Notes under the pieces: model-generated
Seen by the model: only the letters and a program-made list of their open reading frames with translations
What the model was told of the DNA's origin: nothing
Databases searched by the model: none
Translations under genes and position numbers: made by a program
Origin: Flavobacteriales bacterium UBA6772
GTDB lineage: Bacteria > Bacteroidota > Bacteroidia > Flavobacteriales > Flavobacteriaceae
NCBI GenBank assembly: GCA_905181765.1
Contig: CAJIYW010000009.1
Location: 1-64,000, forward strand
Length of the DNA stretch: 64,000 nt
Reading direction: 5' to 3'
Shown here: positions 36,448-46,406 of the stretch, piece by piece
How positions within the stretch are numbered: the stretch's first letter is position 1
Layout: every line of letters starts with the position of its first letter

Positions 36448-38447
36448 TTGTTGAGATTTCTATATAAATACTTGTTCCTTTATCTAATGTACTTTCAATA
36501 GAAAAAGTACCGTTAACCTCTTCTATTCGTTCTTGCATATTTTTTAAACCTATTCCTGCTTTCTTTGAAGCAGTGTTAAACCCTTTTCCGTTGTCAGAAA
36601 TTGTTAAAGTAAGTGCTTTTTTAGTTTGTTTAAACTTAAGATAACAACTGAGGCTTCTGCATGTGTTTTAGAGTTCTGAATACTTTCTCTAATCACTAAG
36701 AATAATATTCTTTTTATTGAATTATTAACTCTTTCCAATTTACAGCATCAATTTCTTGCACTTTAATTTTAAAATCGATTTCAAAAAAATCTGAAATTAA
36801 ATTAATAATTTGATTTTTAAAAGACACTTTTTCAAAACTTTCGCTACTTAATTGATGTGATAAATTTCGAACCGTTCCCTTTATAATAGCAAGTTTTTTT
36901 GCTTCTTCTAATTGCTTTCTTTTCGTCAATTCTAAATGCAACATTCTAATATCTCCAGCAACCTCATCATGCAAAGATTTTGCAATTCGCTGGCGTTCTT
37001 TTTCACGTACTTCAATTTGTTTCATTTTAGCTTCAAAAATCAACTTTTTTCTCCTGTTTGTAACAATACTAGCACCAAAACCAAGAAACAAAATACTAGC
37101 ACCTGCACTTAAAAAACCAATTATTTTGTGCTGTCGTTCTGTTTCTAAAGCCAATTGATTTCTAGTGTTTTCTAGTTTTAAGGAAATATTTTCTTTGTCT
37201 TTTTTTTCAGTTTCATACCGAACCTTCGTAAACTTATTTTTTAAAATTCGCTCTCTCTTATGAAGACTATCATTTAATTGTGTGCGCTCTTCTAAATATT
37301 TCCTACCTTTTTCTCCGCGAACTAATTTAGATAAGAGTAACAGGTTTTCTAATTTTTTCGTAGTAGTAAGCAGCTCTTTTGCTGTTTGTAAAGATTTCTT
37401 GATAAAAAAGATTGCTTTCTTCGTTTCATTATTAGAGGCATGTAGTTCTCCTAATAAGGCGTACGACCAAATTAAACCTCTTTTATACCCTCTTGACTGT
37501 CTAGACTTTAAAACTTCTAAATATCCTTTTAAAGCTAGTTTTTTATCCCCCTGCATAAAGTGACCATAAGAAAGGCCCTCTAATGCTGCTTCGTATCTAT
37601 ATGCATTCTCAACCTTAAGATCCGCTACCATCAAACATTTATTAAAATATTCTATTGATTTTGTATAGTTTCCCTCTGATTCGTATGTCTTTGCTAAATG
37701 CAGTTGTAGCCTAGCTTTTTCATATTTCAACTTAATGTTCGGAATTTTTTTTTGGAGTTCAAAAAACTTTAGATAGTTTTTTCTAGCTTCTTCTTGCCTT
37801 TCTAGCCTCCACATAACATTACCTAACCTTTCATACAATAGCCCTGTAAAAAACACTTCTCCTGAAGGCTCTAACAAATGTAATCCTTCAATAATTGAGC
37901 TTTCACCTCCGAAATAGTCTTTTTCTCTGTATTGAAGAGCAGATATCGAAAGCAATCTTCTTCCAGCCTCCAAAGAATCTTTTAATTGAACTGATATCTT
38001 TTTAGATTCACTTAAATAATATAAACTACTATCGGATTTTGCTAAATTATCTCCAGAATTTAAAACCTTAAAAAAAAGGGCCTTATAATAATATTGCTTT
38101 CCTAAAGCAAAAGAGTCTTTCGTTTTAATAAAAAATGTACGAAGTTTCTTTTCTGTTAAAGTTAAATTAGCAAGGTCTTTGTTAAAAAAACTTTTCATAC
38201 CAAAAAGAACATACGTTTGTTTAATTACAGAATCTATCTTAGTTTTTTCTGCAATTAAGAATGCTTTTTGAGGTAAATGAGCTTGTTTTGTTTTTCCATA
38301 TTCTTCTAATATCAATGCAATAGTATCTCTACTTTCATTTTGAGAAAACACCGATAAATTAACAAATAAAAGTAAAAACAGTATGTTTTTTTTATTAAAA
38401 AGAAAATAATTGGCTCTTTGAAAGAGTTTTAATATGTTCATAAACAC
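36437..38447 (-). CDS. TPR-containing sensor histidine kinase, frameshifted in its ATPase domain
   Basis: A signal peptide/anchor (NILFLLLFVNLSVFSQ), a periplasmic array of about six TPR repeats, one membrane helix (IIGFLSAGASILFLGFGASI) and a HisKA_3 dimer domain with the phospho-acceptor His in RIAKSLHDEVAGD (about residue 488). The HATPase part shows the N box RESIQNSKTHAEAS, G1 SDNGKGF, and GIGLKNMQERI ... GTSIYIEI, but spread over three frames, with breaks near 36717 and 36640. The gene ends at TAA 36437-36439. This NarL/LuxR-type kinase with TPR sensor is common in Flavobacteria. Signal unknown. The indels are probably errors since every ATPase box survives. Confidence 0.82.
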
Positions 38448-38656
38448 CTAATAAGGCATGAATGCTAATACCATTAATAATTTCTTCATGTTTCTTCTAG
38501 GTAAGCTTAATTATTTAATCAACTCAAATATACTGATTTTTAATTGCAAGAAACAACTGTTTGTTGTTTTTTAAGATTTGTTTTCTAACGTCATTTTTTG
38601 GAAAATTCATTTCTTAAAAACTAAAAATAGAATTTTAAAATTAAAAATGAGTTGTT

Positions 38657-39184
38657 TTATTGCATTTTCTGAAATAAATCCCAAATGACAACACCTGTAG
38701 TTACAGAAATATTTAAGGAGTGTTTCGTTCCTAATTGTGGAATTTCAATGCACAAGTCTGAAGCACTGACAACTTCTTGCTGCACTCCTTTTACTTCATT
38801 TCCCATTACAATTGCGTACTTCTCGCTCTTTTTAGGAAAAAAGGTGTTCAGTTTAGTGCTATTTTCTGCTTGTTCAATGGCCAATACTTTAATGTTATCT
38901 CTTTTTAATGTTTCAACTAAACTAAGCGTGTCCTCAACATATTCCCAAGACACAGACTCTGTTGCCCCTAAAGCTGTTTTATGAATTTCTTTATTTGGCG
39001 GAGTTGCACAAATACCACATAAATATATTTTTTCTATCAAAAAAGCATCGCTAGTTCTAAAAACAGAACCAATATTATTTAAGCTTCTTATATTATCTAA
39101 AACTACAATAATTGGTGTTTTTTCAACGGCTTTAAAAGCATCTACTGAAATTCTACCTAACTCGTTATTCTTTAATTTTCGCAT
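38657..39184 (-). CDS. TrmH/SpoU-family RNA 2'-O-methyltransferase
   Basis: 175 residues, a SPOUT methyltransferase. Motif 1 is LDNIRSLNNIGSVFRTSDAF, motif 2 IVMGNEVKGV and motif 3 LCIEIPQLGTKHSLNISVTTGVV with the knotted SAM site. It adds a 2'-O-methyl to tRNA or rRNA ribose; the short length without an extra RNA-binding domain resembles TrmH of tRNA G18 or TrmL-like forms, but the target cannot be told. It is divergent from mutS, 88 bases away. Confidence 0.85.
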   Translation of the reverse strand: MRKLKNNELGRISVDAFKAVEKTPIIVVLDNIRSLNNIGSVFRTSDAFLIEKIYLCGICATPPNKEIHKTALGATESVSWEYVEDTLSLVETLKRDNIKVLAIEQAENSTKLNTFFPKKSEKYAIVMGNEVKGVQQEVVSASDLCIEIPQLGTKHSLNISVTTGVVIWDLFQKMQ

Positions 39185-39272
39185 ACTTTGTGGATAAGTT
39201 CACTATAAACTGCTACTGAATACTGCTTACTAATTTTTATATTCGCAAAACTAACTTTAATTTTCTAAACAC

Positions 39273-41882
39273 TTGACAAAACAGAAACCAAAAAAAGTAA
39301 CTCCTTTAATGAAGCAATACAATGCCATCAAAACAAAATATCCTGATGCAATGTTGCTTTTTCGTGTGGGAGATTTTTACGAAACTTTTGGTGAAGACGC
39401 TAAAAAAGCAGCTGGTGTTTTAGGAATTACATTAACAAAACGTGGTGCAGGAAGTGAGACAGAAACAGCGTTAGCAGGGTTTCCACACCATTCCTTAAAC
39501 ACCTATTTACCAAAGTTGGTAAAAGCTGGTATGCGGGTAGCTATTTGCGATCAACTAGAAGACCCTAAAATGACCAAAACCATTGTAAAGCGTGGTGTTA
39601 CAGAATTAATTACGCCTGGTGTGTCTTTAAATGATGAAGTTTTACAAAGCAAAACCAACAACTTTTTAGCAGCGGTTCATTTTGATAAAAAACAACTCGG
39701 AATTTCATTTTTAGATATCTCTACGGGTGAGTATTTGGTGTCGCAAGGAAATGCGGAATACATCGATAAATTGTTACAGAACTTTAACCCCAGCGAAGTC
39801 TTAGTTCAAAAACAACACAAACAACAGTTTTTAGAACTTTTTGAAAACCGATATTACACCTTTTATTTAGACGATTGGGTTTTTCAAAAGGAGTACGCTA
39901 ATGATACTTTACAAAATCATTTTGCCGTAAAAAGCTTAAAGGGTTTTGGAATTCATGAAGTTAAAAACGGAATTATAGCTGCCGGTGCCGTTCTGTATTA
40001 CCTATCAGAAACGCAACACAATCAACTAAAACACATACAGGTTATTAGTAGAATTGCAGAAGATAATTATGTTTGGATGGATCGTTTTACTGTCCGCAAT
40101 CTAGAGCTATACAGCTCTAATTCTTTAAATGCTGTTACACTTTTAGATGTTATCGATAAAACAATTTCGCCCATGGGCGGAAGACTACTAAAGCGTTGGT
40201 TGGCGCTTCCTTTAAAAAATATAAACGACATTCAAAATCGTCACGAATTGGTGAAGTTTTTTATAGACTCCAACGAATTTTCAGAAACAGTAACCTATCA
40301 AATAAAACAAATATCAGACTTAGAAAGGTTGATTTCTAAAGTTGCCACAGCAAAAGCTTCGCCAAGAGAAATTGTCTTATTAAAAGATTCTTTAAAAGCT
40401 ATTTTACCTATAAAATCAGCTGCAGAAAACAGCAAAAACCCTACTGTAAAAGCTCTTGGAAATCAGTTACACACAGGAACTGATTTAATTGCTAAAATCT
40501 CTGAAACTTTATTTGACCATGCACCAGTAAATATTAATAAAGGAAATGCAATTGCCACAGGGGTGCATCAAGAATTAGATGATTTACGTGCCATTTCTAA
40601 TTCTGGAAAACAGTATTTAGATGACATGCTAGCGCGCGAAACAGAGCGCACGGGAATCTCAAGTTTAAAAATTTCATTCAATAATGTTTTTGGGTATTTT
40701 ATTGAAGTTAGAAACTCTCAGAAAGACAAAGTTCCTGAAGAATGGGTTCGGAAACAAACACTCGTAAATGCAGAGCGTTATATTACCGAGGAGCTTAAAG
40801 AATACGAAACAAAAATATTAGGTGCAGAAGAAAAAATTCACAAATTAGAACAAGAAATATTTTCTAAATTATTACAATATATAATTCAATTTGTACAAAT
40901 TGTGCAAGAAAATGCACAAATAATTGCAAAAATTGACTGTTTACTGTCTTTTTCTGTTTTAGCAATAGACAACAACTATGTGCGCCCTGTTATGGATGAA
41001 AGTACCGATTTAGAAATTAAAAATGGGCGACATCCAGTAATTGAAAAACAGCTCCCAATAGATCAGGCTTATATTGCAAATGATTTAGTACTAAATAGAA
41101 ATCAGCAACAAATAATTATGATTACCGGGCCAAACATGTCTGGTAAGTCTGCTATTTTAAGACAAACGGCACTCATTGTTTTATTAGCGCAAATGGGTAG
41201 CTATGTGCCCGCACAGAATGCTAAAATTGGTGTTATAGATAAGATTTTTACACGTGTTGGAGCTAGTGATAATATTTCCATGGGAGAATCTACTTTTATG
41301 GTAGAAATGAATGAAACCGCCTCTATTCTAAATAATGTTTCAGAAAGAAGTTTAATTCTTTTAGATGAAATAGGGCGAGGAACTTCTACCTATGACGGAA
41401 TTTCGATTGCCTGGGCAATTTCTGAATTCTTACACGAACACCCTTCTAAAGCAAAAACATTGTTTGCTACACATTATCACGAACTGAATGAAATGACGGC
41501 TACTTTTGAGCGTATTAAAAACTTTAATGTGTCTGTAAAAGAGTTAAAAGACAACATTATTTTCTTGCGTAAATTGGTTTCTGGTGGCTCTAACCATAGT
41601 TTTGGAATTCATGTTGCTAAACTAGCCGGAATGCCAAATGTAGTAATTCACAGAGCTAACAAAATACTAGCACAGTTAGAAAAAAATAATAAAAGTGCAG
41701 AAGTAAAAGATGCTTTAAAGCAAACACAACACGAAGAAATGCAACTTAGCTTTTTTCAACTAGATGACCCTCTTTTAGAAAATATTAGAGAAGAAATTTT
41801 AGCGACCAATATAGATACTTTAACACCTATTGAAGCCTTGATGAAATTAAATGAAATTAAGCGAATGTTACTGAAAAAATAA
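39273..41882 (+). CDS. mutS: DNA mismatch repair protein MutS
   Basis: 869 residues, full length. MutS recognises mismatches and recruits MutL. The N-terminal mismatch-binding domain holds the Phe-x-Glu motif (RVGDFYETFGEDA), followed by connector, lever and clamp. The C-terminal ATPase has Walker A GPNMSGKSAILRQ near residue 620, the LLDEIGRGTSTYDG Walker B/signature and the GSNHSFGIHVAKLAG motif. The start is TTG (39273), because no ATG precedes the conserved PLMKQYNAIK. A near-consensus TATATTCG lies upstream. Confidence 0.96.
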   Translation: MTKQKPKKVTPLMKQYNAIKTKYPDAMLLFRVGDFYETFGEDAKKAAGVLGITLTKRGAGSETETALAGFPHHSLNTYLPKLVKAGMRVAICDQLEDPKMTKTIVKRGVTELITPGVSLNDEVLQSKTNNFLAAVHFDKKQLGISFLDISTGEYLVSQGNAEYIDKLLQNFNPSEVLVQKQHKQQFLELFENRYYTFYLDDWVFQKEYANDTLQNHFAVKSLKGFGIHEVKNGIIAAGAVLYYLSETQHNQLKHIQVISRIAEDNYVWMDRFTVRNLELYSSNSLNAVTLLDVIDKTISPMGGRLLKRWLALPLKNINDIQNRHELVKFFIDSNEFSETVTYQIKQISDLERLISKVATAKASPREIVLLKDSLKAILPIKSAAENSKNPTVKALGNQLHTGTDLIAKISETLFDHAPVNINKGNAIATGVHQELDDLRAISNSGKQYLDDMLARETERTGISSLKISFNNVFGYFIEVRNSQKDKVPEEWVRKQTLVNAERYITEELKEYETKILGAEEKIHKLEQEIFSKLLQYIIQFVQIVQENAQIIAKIDCLLSFSVLAIDNNYVRPVMDESTDLEIKNGRHPVIEKQLPIDQAYIANDLVLNRNQQQIIMITGPNMSGKSAILRQTALIVLLAQMGSYVPAQNAKIGVIDKIFTRVGASDNISMGESTFMVEMNETASILNNVSERSLILLDEIGRGTSTYDGISIAWAISEFLHEHPSKAKTLFATHYHELNEMTATFERIKNFNVSVKELKDNIIFLRKLVSGGSNHSFGIHVAKLAGMPNVVIHRANKILAQLEKNNKSAEVKDALKQTQHEEMQLSFFQLDDPLLENIREEILATNIDTLTPIEALMKLNEIKRMLLKK

Positions 41883-41964
41883 CAATCGTTGAAAAGTTTG
41901 ATTATTTTAAAAGAAAGTAATGTTAAACAAATAGTAGTTTATTCTTTTTATAAAAATAACTCAG

Positions 41965-41972
41965 TATATTTG
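41965..41972 (+). promoter_or_regulatory. TATATTTG box of the first tatA
   Basis: An exact TAnnTTTG match 4 bases from the ATG. A nearly leaderless message would result. Confidence 0.45.
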
Positions 41973-41976
41973 TAGT

Positions 41977-42258
41977 ATGAATAGTACATTCTTATTTATT
42001 AGTGGTCCAGAAGTTATGATTATTATGTTAATTGTGGTGATGGTCTTTGGTGCAGACAAAATTCCTGAAATTGCCAGAGGTTTAGGTAAAGGAATTCGTC
42101 AAGTAAAAGACGCAACTAATGATATTAAAAGGGAAATAAAAGACAGTTCTGATACTACAGGAATTGATACGGATATTGCTAAAGATATTAACAAGGAAAT
42201 TAGCAGTGTTAAAGACGATATTGAAGATCTTACCGGTCCAATAAAAAGACAATTATAA
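41977..42258 (+). CDS. Twin-arginine translocase subunit TatA/TatB
   Basis: 93 residues: one N-terminal membrane helix (EVMIIMLIVVMVFGADKIPE), the Phe-Gly hinge, an amphipathic helix (IARGLGKGIRQVKDATNDI) and a charged tail. It forms the pore of the twin-arginine export system for folded proteins. It differs from the second copy at 55927, so one may act as TatB or as a specialised TatA. It is convergent with the O-methyltransferase, 5 bases away. Confidence 0.85.
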   Translation: MNSTFLFISGPEVMIIMLIVVMVFGADKIPEIARGLGKGIRQVKDATNDIKREIKDSSDTTGIDTDIAKDINKEISSVKDDIEDLTGPIKRQL

Positions 42259-42263
42259 GTTTT

Positions 42264-42905
42264 CTAAATTACTCTACTTATTGTTAAACCATCTCTAATT
42301 GGTAACAAGATCGTTTCTATCCTTGTGTCTTCATTCATCATTTTATTATACGCTAAAAGCACTTTTGTATCGGTATCTTTCGGGTCTAATGCGGCAACAA
42401 CTTTACCGCTCCATAAAACATTATCAGATAGAATAATTCCACCAGAATTCATCTTATCAATAATTAAATGAAAATAATTAATATAATTAGATTTGTCTGC
42501 GTCGATAAAAACTAAATCAAATTTTTCATCAATTGTAGGAATAATTTCAATTGCATTGCCTACAAACTGAGTTATTTTATTTCTAAATCCAGATTTTTCG
42601 AAGTATTTATTTTGAAGTGTTTCTAGTTCTTCATTTTTATCTATCGTAATTATTTTTCCTTCAGAAGACAAACCCTCTGCTAAACACAGCGCAGAATACC
42701 CGGTATATGTACCAATCTCTAAAATGTTTTTAGGCTGAATTATTTTAGTAATCATAGACAATATTCGGCCTTGAAAAGCACCGCTTAGCATTCTTGGGTT
42801 TAATACTTTTTGCCAAGTTTCTTTTGTTAACTCATGTAATATCTTTGGTTCTTCTTGTGAATGAGCCACAGCGTAATTGTCTATTTTTTCTGGTAGAAAG
42901 TGCAT
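42264..42905 (-). CDS. SAM-dependent O-methyltransferase (family 3)
   Basis: 213 residues with the cation-dependent O-methyltransferase pattern. The SAM motif is ILEIGTYTGYSALCLAEGL, the acidic binding residues sit in IITIDKNEE and LVFIDADKSNY (metal Asp), with GGIILSDNVLW and a C-terminal DGLTISRV. Family members methylate catechol-type small molecules or tRNA hydroxyuridine (TrmR); the substrate here is open. It probably shares a leftward transcript with the sigma/anti-sigma pair upstream (15-base gap). Confidence 0.87.
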   Translation of the reverse strand: MHFLPEKIDNYAVAHSQEEPKILHELTKETWQKVLNPRMLSGAFQGRILSMITKIIQPKNILEIGTYTGYSALCLAEGLSSEGKIITIDKNEELETLQNKYFEKSGFRNKITQFVGNAIEIIPTIDEKFDLVFIDADKSNYINYFHLIIDKMNSGGIILSDNVLWSGKVVAALDPKDTDTKVLLAYNKMMNEDTRIETILLPIRDGLTISRVI

Positions 42906-42920
42906 TCTAATTGAGGTGTT

Positions 42921-43184
42921 TTATTCTTTGTTTTTTTCTAATGAAGCTTTTAAATCTTCTCTGTCCTTAGCAGACAGGCAGTGTTTTACATCTTTACAAT
43001 ACTGAGCGTGTCCTTTATACAAATTAGATAGCGTTGTATTCTGTTTGGTATACTTAACGCAAATTCTGCACAGAATAAGATGAATATATAACCTTATTTT
43101 ATCTTTTATAGAGGCTTCACTATATTGGTTTTTATCACAAATAGTTGTGGCTTGGTCGCATGTTATTTTTAAATTTCTAAACAT
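42921..43184 (-). CDS. Small zinc-finger anti-sigma-like protein
   Basis: 87 residues with the zf-HC2-like layout TCDQATTICDK, then HLILCRICVKYTKQ: Cys9, Cys16, His and the C-x-x-C on a helical hairpin. Such anti-sigma domains bind zinc and hold an ECF sigma factor. There is no membrane segment, so it would be a cytosolic redox or metal sensor. It starts 3 bases after the sigma factor stop, giving a clear co-transcribed pair. Confidence 0.78.
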   Translation of the reverse strand: MFRNLKITCDQATTICDKNQYSEASIKDKIRLYIHLILCRICVKYTKQNTTLSNLYKGHAQYCKDVKHCLSAKDREDLKASLEKNKE

Positions 43185-43187
43185 TTC

Positions 43188-43754
43188 TTAATTGTTAAAC
43201 CAATTATCTTCCATACATTTTCTCAACTGTATTCTAGCCCTATGTATCATTACCCATAAATTTGACGAAGTAATACCTAACTCCTTACATATTTCTTCTG
43301 TTTCAAATTCCTGTACAGTTTTCATTCTAAAAACCATGGCATATTTTTCTGGTAATTTATCAATACATGCTCCTAGTTGATTCCTCAACTCTTCCCTTTC
43401 TATTTGTTTTTCAGAAGCATTATCCCAGTTTTGTGGCACACGCTCTTCTATCCAACTTCCTTTATTTTCTCCATCATCATAAAAATCTATTCTTACTTCT
43501 GCCTGTCCTTTTTTAGAGTTTATCTTTCTATAATGATCTATAATTTTTCTTTTTAAAATAGACACCAACCAGGTTCTTTCGGTTGCTTTTCCTTGAAAAT
43601 TTTTTGCAGATTTAAGGCCAGCTAAAAAAGTTTCTTGTAAAAGATCTTTAGCTAAATCACTGTTATTAACACGAGAAATAGTGAAATTATACAAGTAATC
43701 TGCATAATTGTCAATCCATTGATTAGGGGTTAAAGCATGTTTTTCTTCCATCAT
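43188..43754 (-). CDS. ECF-type RNA polymerase sigma factor
   Basis: 188 residues. Region 2 is visible as FTISRVNNSDLAKDLLQETF and TWLVSILKRKIIDHYRK (promoter -7/-10 recognition), and region 4 as LPEKYAMVFRMKTVQEFE with the helix-turn-helix TEEICKELGITSSNLWVMIH. Two Met codons at 43754 and 43751 are equally possible starts. It is controlled by the zinc-finger protein encoded 3 bases downstream. A TATATTTG box 16 bases upstream looks like a housekeeping promoter, so control is probably post-translational. Confidence 0.9.
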   Translation of the reverse strand: MMEEKHALTPNQWIDNYADYLYNFTISRVNNSDLAKDLLQETFLAGLKSAKNFQGKATERTWLVSILKRKIIDHYRKINSKKGQAEVRIDFYDDGENKGSWIEERVPQNWDNASEKQIEREELRNQLGACIDKLPEKYAMVFRMKTVQEFETEEICKELGITSSNLWVMIHRARIQLRKCMEDNWFNN

Positions 43755-43770
43755 ATATTATATAAAGTAT

Positions 43771-43778
43771 CAAATATA
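43771..43778 (-). promoter_or_regulatory. TATATTTG box of the ECF sigma operon
   Basis: An exact TAnnTTTG match on the minus strand, 16 bases before the first ATG. Confidence 0.5.
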
Positions 43779-43926
43779 ATCTTAATTTATCGCATTAAAA
43801 GCTTAGCACTTCTTTGTTCTATTTTAAACCAAAAAATAAATGAATCAAAGAAAAGTGTTATAATTTATAATTTGTTAAATATCTATTGATATTTCTTACT
43901 TTTACCTCATCAAAAAACGATAAGAC

Positions 43927-44745
43927 ATGTCTGTAGGTAAAAAAGAATATAAACGCGTTACCGTAAAATCTCTTGTAGAAATGAAAGCTAACAAAGAGAA
44001 AATCTCTATGTTAACCGCCTATGATTTTACAATGGCAAAAATTTTAGACAGATCTGGAATAGATGTTTTACTTGTAGGGGATTCAGCCTCGAATGTTGTG
44101 GCAGGGCATGAAACTACATTGCCTATTACCTTAGATCAAATGATTTATCATGCAAGTTCTGTGGTTAGAGCCGTAGATCGTTGTTTGGTTGTGGTAGATT
44201 TACCATTTGGTAGCTACCAATCTGATCCAAAAAAGGCCTTGCGTTCTGCTATTAGAATTATGAAAGAGTCTGGGGGGCATTCAATAAAGCTCGAAGGAGG
44301 AAGAGAGGTAAAAGAATCTATAAAAAGAATTTTAAATGCCGGTATTCCAGTAATGGGTCATTTAGGTTTAACCCCACAATCTATTTATAAATTTGGAACT
44401 TATACCGTAAGAGCAAAAGAAGAAGAAGAAGCAGAAAAACTAATGGAAGATGCCTTAATGCTGGAGAAAATTGGTTGCTTTGCATTGGTGTTAGAAAAAG
44501 TGCCTGCTAAATTAGCGAAACAAGTTGCAGAAGCAATCTCGATACCTGTTATTGGAATTGGGGCCGGAAACGGAGTAGATGGGCAAGTTTTAGTTACCCA
44601 TGATATGATTGGAATGACTCATGAGTTTAATCCGCGTTTTCTAAGACGTTATTTAGATCTATACAAAGACATGACGGGTGCTTTCGAAAGTTATATTTCT
44701 GATGTAAAAAGTGGCGATTTTCCGAGCGATAAAGAGCAGTACTAA
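43927..44745 (+). CDS. panB: 3-methyl-2-oxobutanoate hydroxymethyltransferase
   Basis: 272 residues, full length. It makes ketopantoate from alpha-ketoisovalerate and methylene-tetrahydrofolate, the first step of pantothenate and coenzyme A synthesis. Motifs: [56 protein letters not shown] and [18 protein letters not shown]. No panC or panD is next to it. Confidence 0.95.
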   Translation: MSVGKKEYKRVTVKSLVEMKANKEKISMLTAYDFTMAKILDRSGIDVLLVGDSASNVVAGHETTLPITLDQMIYHASSVVRAVDRCLVVVDLPFGSYQSDPKKALRSAIRIMKESGGHSIKLEGGREVKESIKRILNAGIPVMGHLGLTPQSIYKFGTYTVRAKEEEEAEKLMEDALMLEKIGCFALVLEKVPAKLAKQVAEAISIPVIGIGAGNGVDGQVLVTHDMIGMTHEFNPRFLRRYLDLYKDMTGAFESYISDVKSGDFPSDKEQY

Positions 44746-44851
44746 GTTTCACTTTTACTATAAATAATTGTCATTCCTGCAAAAACAAGTACTTAAAGTT
44801 CATTCTTTTTAATTGTTACTTTTACTAGGACGACAAACTTAAAAACCTTCT

Positions 44852-45790
44852 ATGAAAATTCTTCACCTAGATACCAACCACCCTATTTTAATAGAACAAT
44901 TAAATAGCTTGGGTTTTACTAATGATGAAGATTATACCTCTTCAAAAGATGAAATTTTAGCTAAAATTAATTTATATGATGGTCTAATTATTAGAAGTCG
45001 TTTTTCTATTGATGCCTCTTTTTTAGAAAAAGGAAAAAACTTAAAGTTTATAGGCAGAGTTGGAGCTGGACTAGAAAATATAGATTGTAACTATGCAAAA
45101 AATAACGGAATTACTCTAATTTCAGCCCCAGAAGGCAATAGAAATGCGGTTGGAGAACACACTCTAGGCATGTTGTTATCTCTCTTTAATAAGTTAAACA
45201 AAGCAAATGGAGAGGTTAAAAAAGGCCAGTGGTTGCGTGAAGAAAACCGTGGAGTTGAGTTGGATGGGAAAACGATAGGTTTAATTGGATACGGAAATAT
45301 GGGGAAATCATTCGCAAAAAAACTTCGAGGTTTTGATGTTGAAGTACTTTGTTATGATTTAAAAGCTGCTGTTTCTGATGATTGCTGCAAGCAGGTTTCA
45401 CTGAGAGAATTGCAGCAAAAAGTTGATGTTTTAAGCTTACACACTCCACAAACAGAACTCACAAAAAATATGGTAAATACTAATTTTATCGAAAGTTTTA
45501 AGAAAAATTTTTGGCTCCTTAATACCGCACGTGGAACCTCTGTGGTTACAAAAGATTTGGTTATTGCTTTAAAATCTGGTAAAATTTTAGGCGCTGGTTT
45601 AGATGTTTTAGAATATGAAAAAACATCTTTTGAAAACCTTTTCACTAATGATAAAATACCCAAAGCATTTCAATATTTAATAAATTCAAATAAAGTACTT
45701 CTTTCTCCACATGTTGCTGGCTGGACCGTTGAAAGTGAAGAAAAACTAGCTCAAACAATTGTAGATAAAATTAAAAGTCACTACTATTAA
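44852..45790 (+). CDS. D-2-hydroxyacid dehydrogenase (phosphoglycerate dehydrogenase-like)
   Basis: 312 residues, NAD(P)-dependent D-isomer 2-hydroxyacid dehydrogenase. The Rossmann motif is IGLIGYGNMGKSFAKKL. Catalytic residues follow the order Arg in LNTARGTSVV, Glu in LDVLEYE and His in LLSPHVAGWT. The substrate domain starts ILHLDTNHPI and has GRVGAGLENID. It lacks the C-terminal ACT domain of many SerA enzymes, so either serine synthesis or another hydroxyacid is possible. Confidence 0.87.
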   Translation: MKILHLDTNHPILIEQLNSLGFTNDEDYTSSKDEILAKINLYDGLIIRSRFSIDASFLEKGKNLKFIGRVGAGLENIDCNYAKNNGITLISAPEGNRNAVGEHTLGMLLSLFNKLNKANGEVKKGQWLREENRGVELDGKTIGLIGYGNMGKSFAKKLRGFDVEVLCYDLKAAVSDDCCKQVSLRELQQKVDVLSLHTPQTELTKNMVNTNFIESFKKNFWLLNTARGTSVVTKDLVIALKSGKILGAGLDVLEYEKTSFENLFTNDKIPKAFQYLINSNKVLLSPHVAGWTVESEEKLAQTIVDKIKSHYY

Positions 45791-45865
45791 GTATCTCGGA
45801 AGTTCCCTTTACGTATATATAAAAAATCTTAATTACCTGATTATCAATTACTTAAAATATAAAAA

Positions 45866-46264
45866 ATGAAATTTTTATCAAATTATCCCGCAGAAGTCTT
45901 ACTTCTATTTTTTTTAATTATTACTTTTATTCAATCTGGTATAGACAAGCTTTTAGATTGGAAAGGAAATGTTTCTTTTATTAAAGAACATTTTAAAAAC
46001 TCTCCTTTGAAAAACACCGTTCCTTTATTATTAGGAATTGTTTTAATAGTTGAAATAGTTGCAGGTTTTTTAATGAGTATTGGTGTTTATGAATTATACA
46101 CCTCTGAAGCAAAAGAAATTGCATTATTAGGCGTTGAGCTTTCTGCAATCGCTTTAATTTTTTTACTAATAGGACAGCGACTTGCTAAAGATTATGCCGG
46201 AGCGATGTCTTTAGGTGTTTATTTTATTATAACCGTTGGTGGTGTATTTTTATTAAATAGCTAA
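45866..46264 (+). CDS. DoxX-family membrane protein
   Basis: 132 residues with four membrane segments: AEVLLLFFLIITFIQSG, LLLGIVLIVEIVAGFLM, GVELSAIALIFLLIG and SLGVYFIITVGGVFLL. The loop IDKLLDWKGNVSFIKEHF is typical of the DoxX/DoxD-like family. Its role in Bacteroidetes is unclear (quinone-linked redox or membrane integrity). It is a single gene followed by a strong terminator. Confidence 0.8.
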   Translation: MKFLSNYPAEVLLLFFLIITFIQSGIDKLLDWKGNVSFIKEHFKNSPLKNTVPLLLGIVLIVEIVAGFLMSIGVYELYTSEAKEIALLGVELSAIALIFLLIGQRLAKDYAGAMSLGVYFIITVGGVFLLNS

Positions 46265-46303
46265 AAACTATACTAATAAAAATTCAATCAATTCCGTTTA
46301 TTT

Positions 46304-46342
46304 AAAAGGGCTTTAAAACAATCGTTTTAAAGCCCTTTTATT
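46304..46342. terminator. Strong terminator after the DoxX gene
   Basis: A perfect 16-bp stem AAAAGGGCTTTAAAAC / GTTTTAAAGCCCTTTT with a 4-nt loop. It works for both strands between convergent genes. Confidence 0.88.
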
Positions 46343-46406
46343 TATTAGGTATATAATTGTATAACATAATTAGAATTATTTAAACCCTTTGTCTTTAAAA
46401 TGAGTT

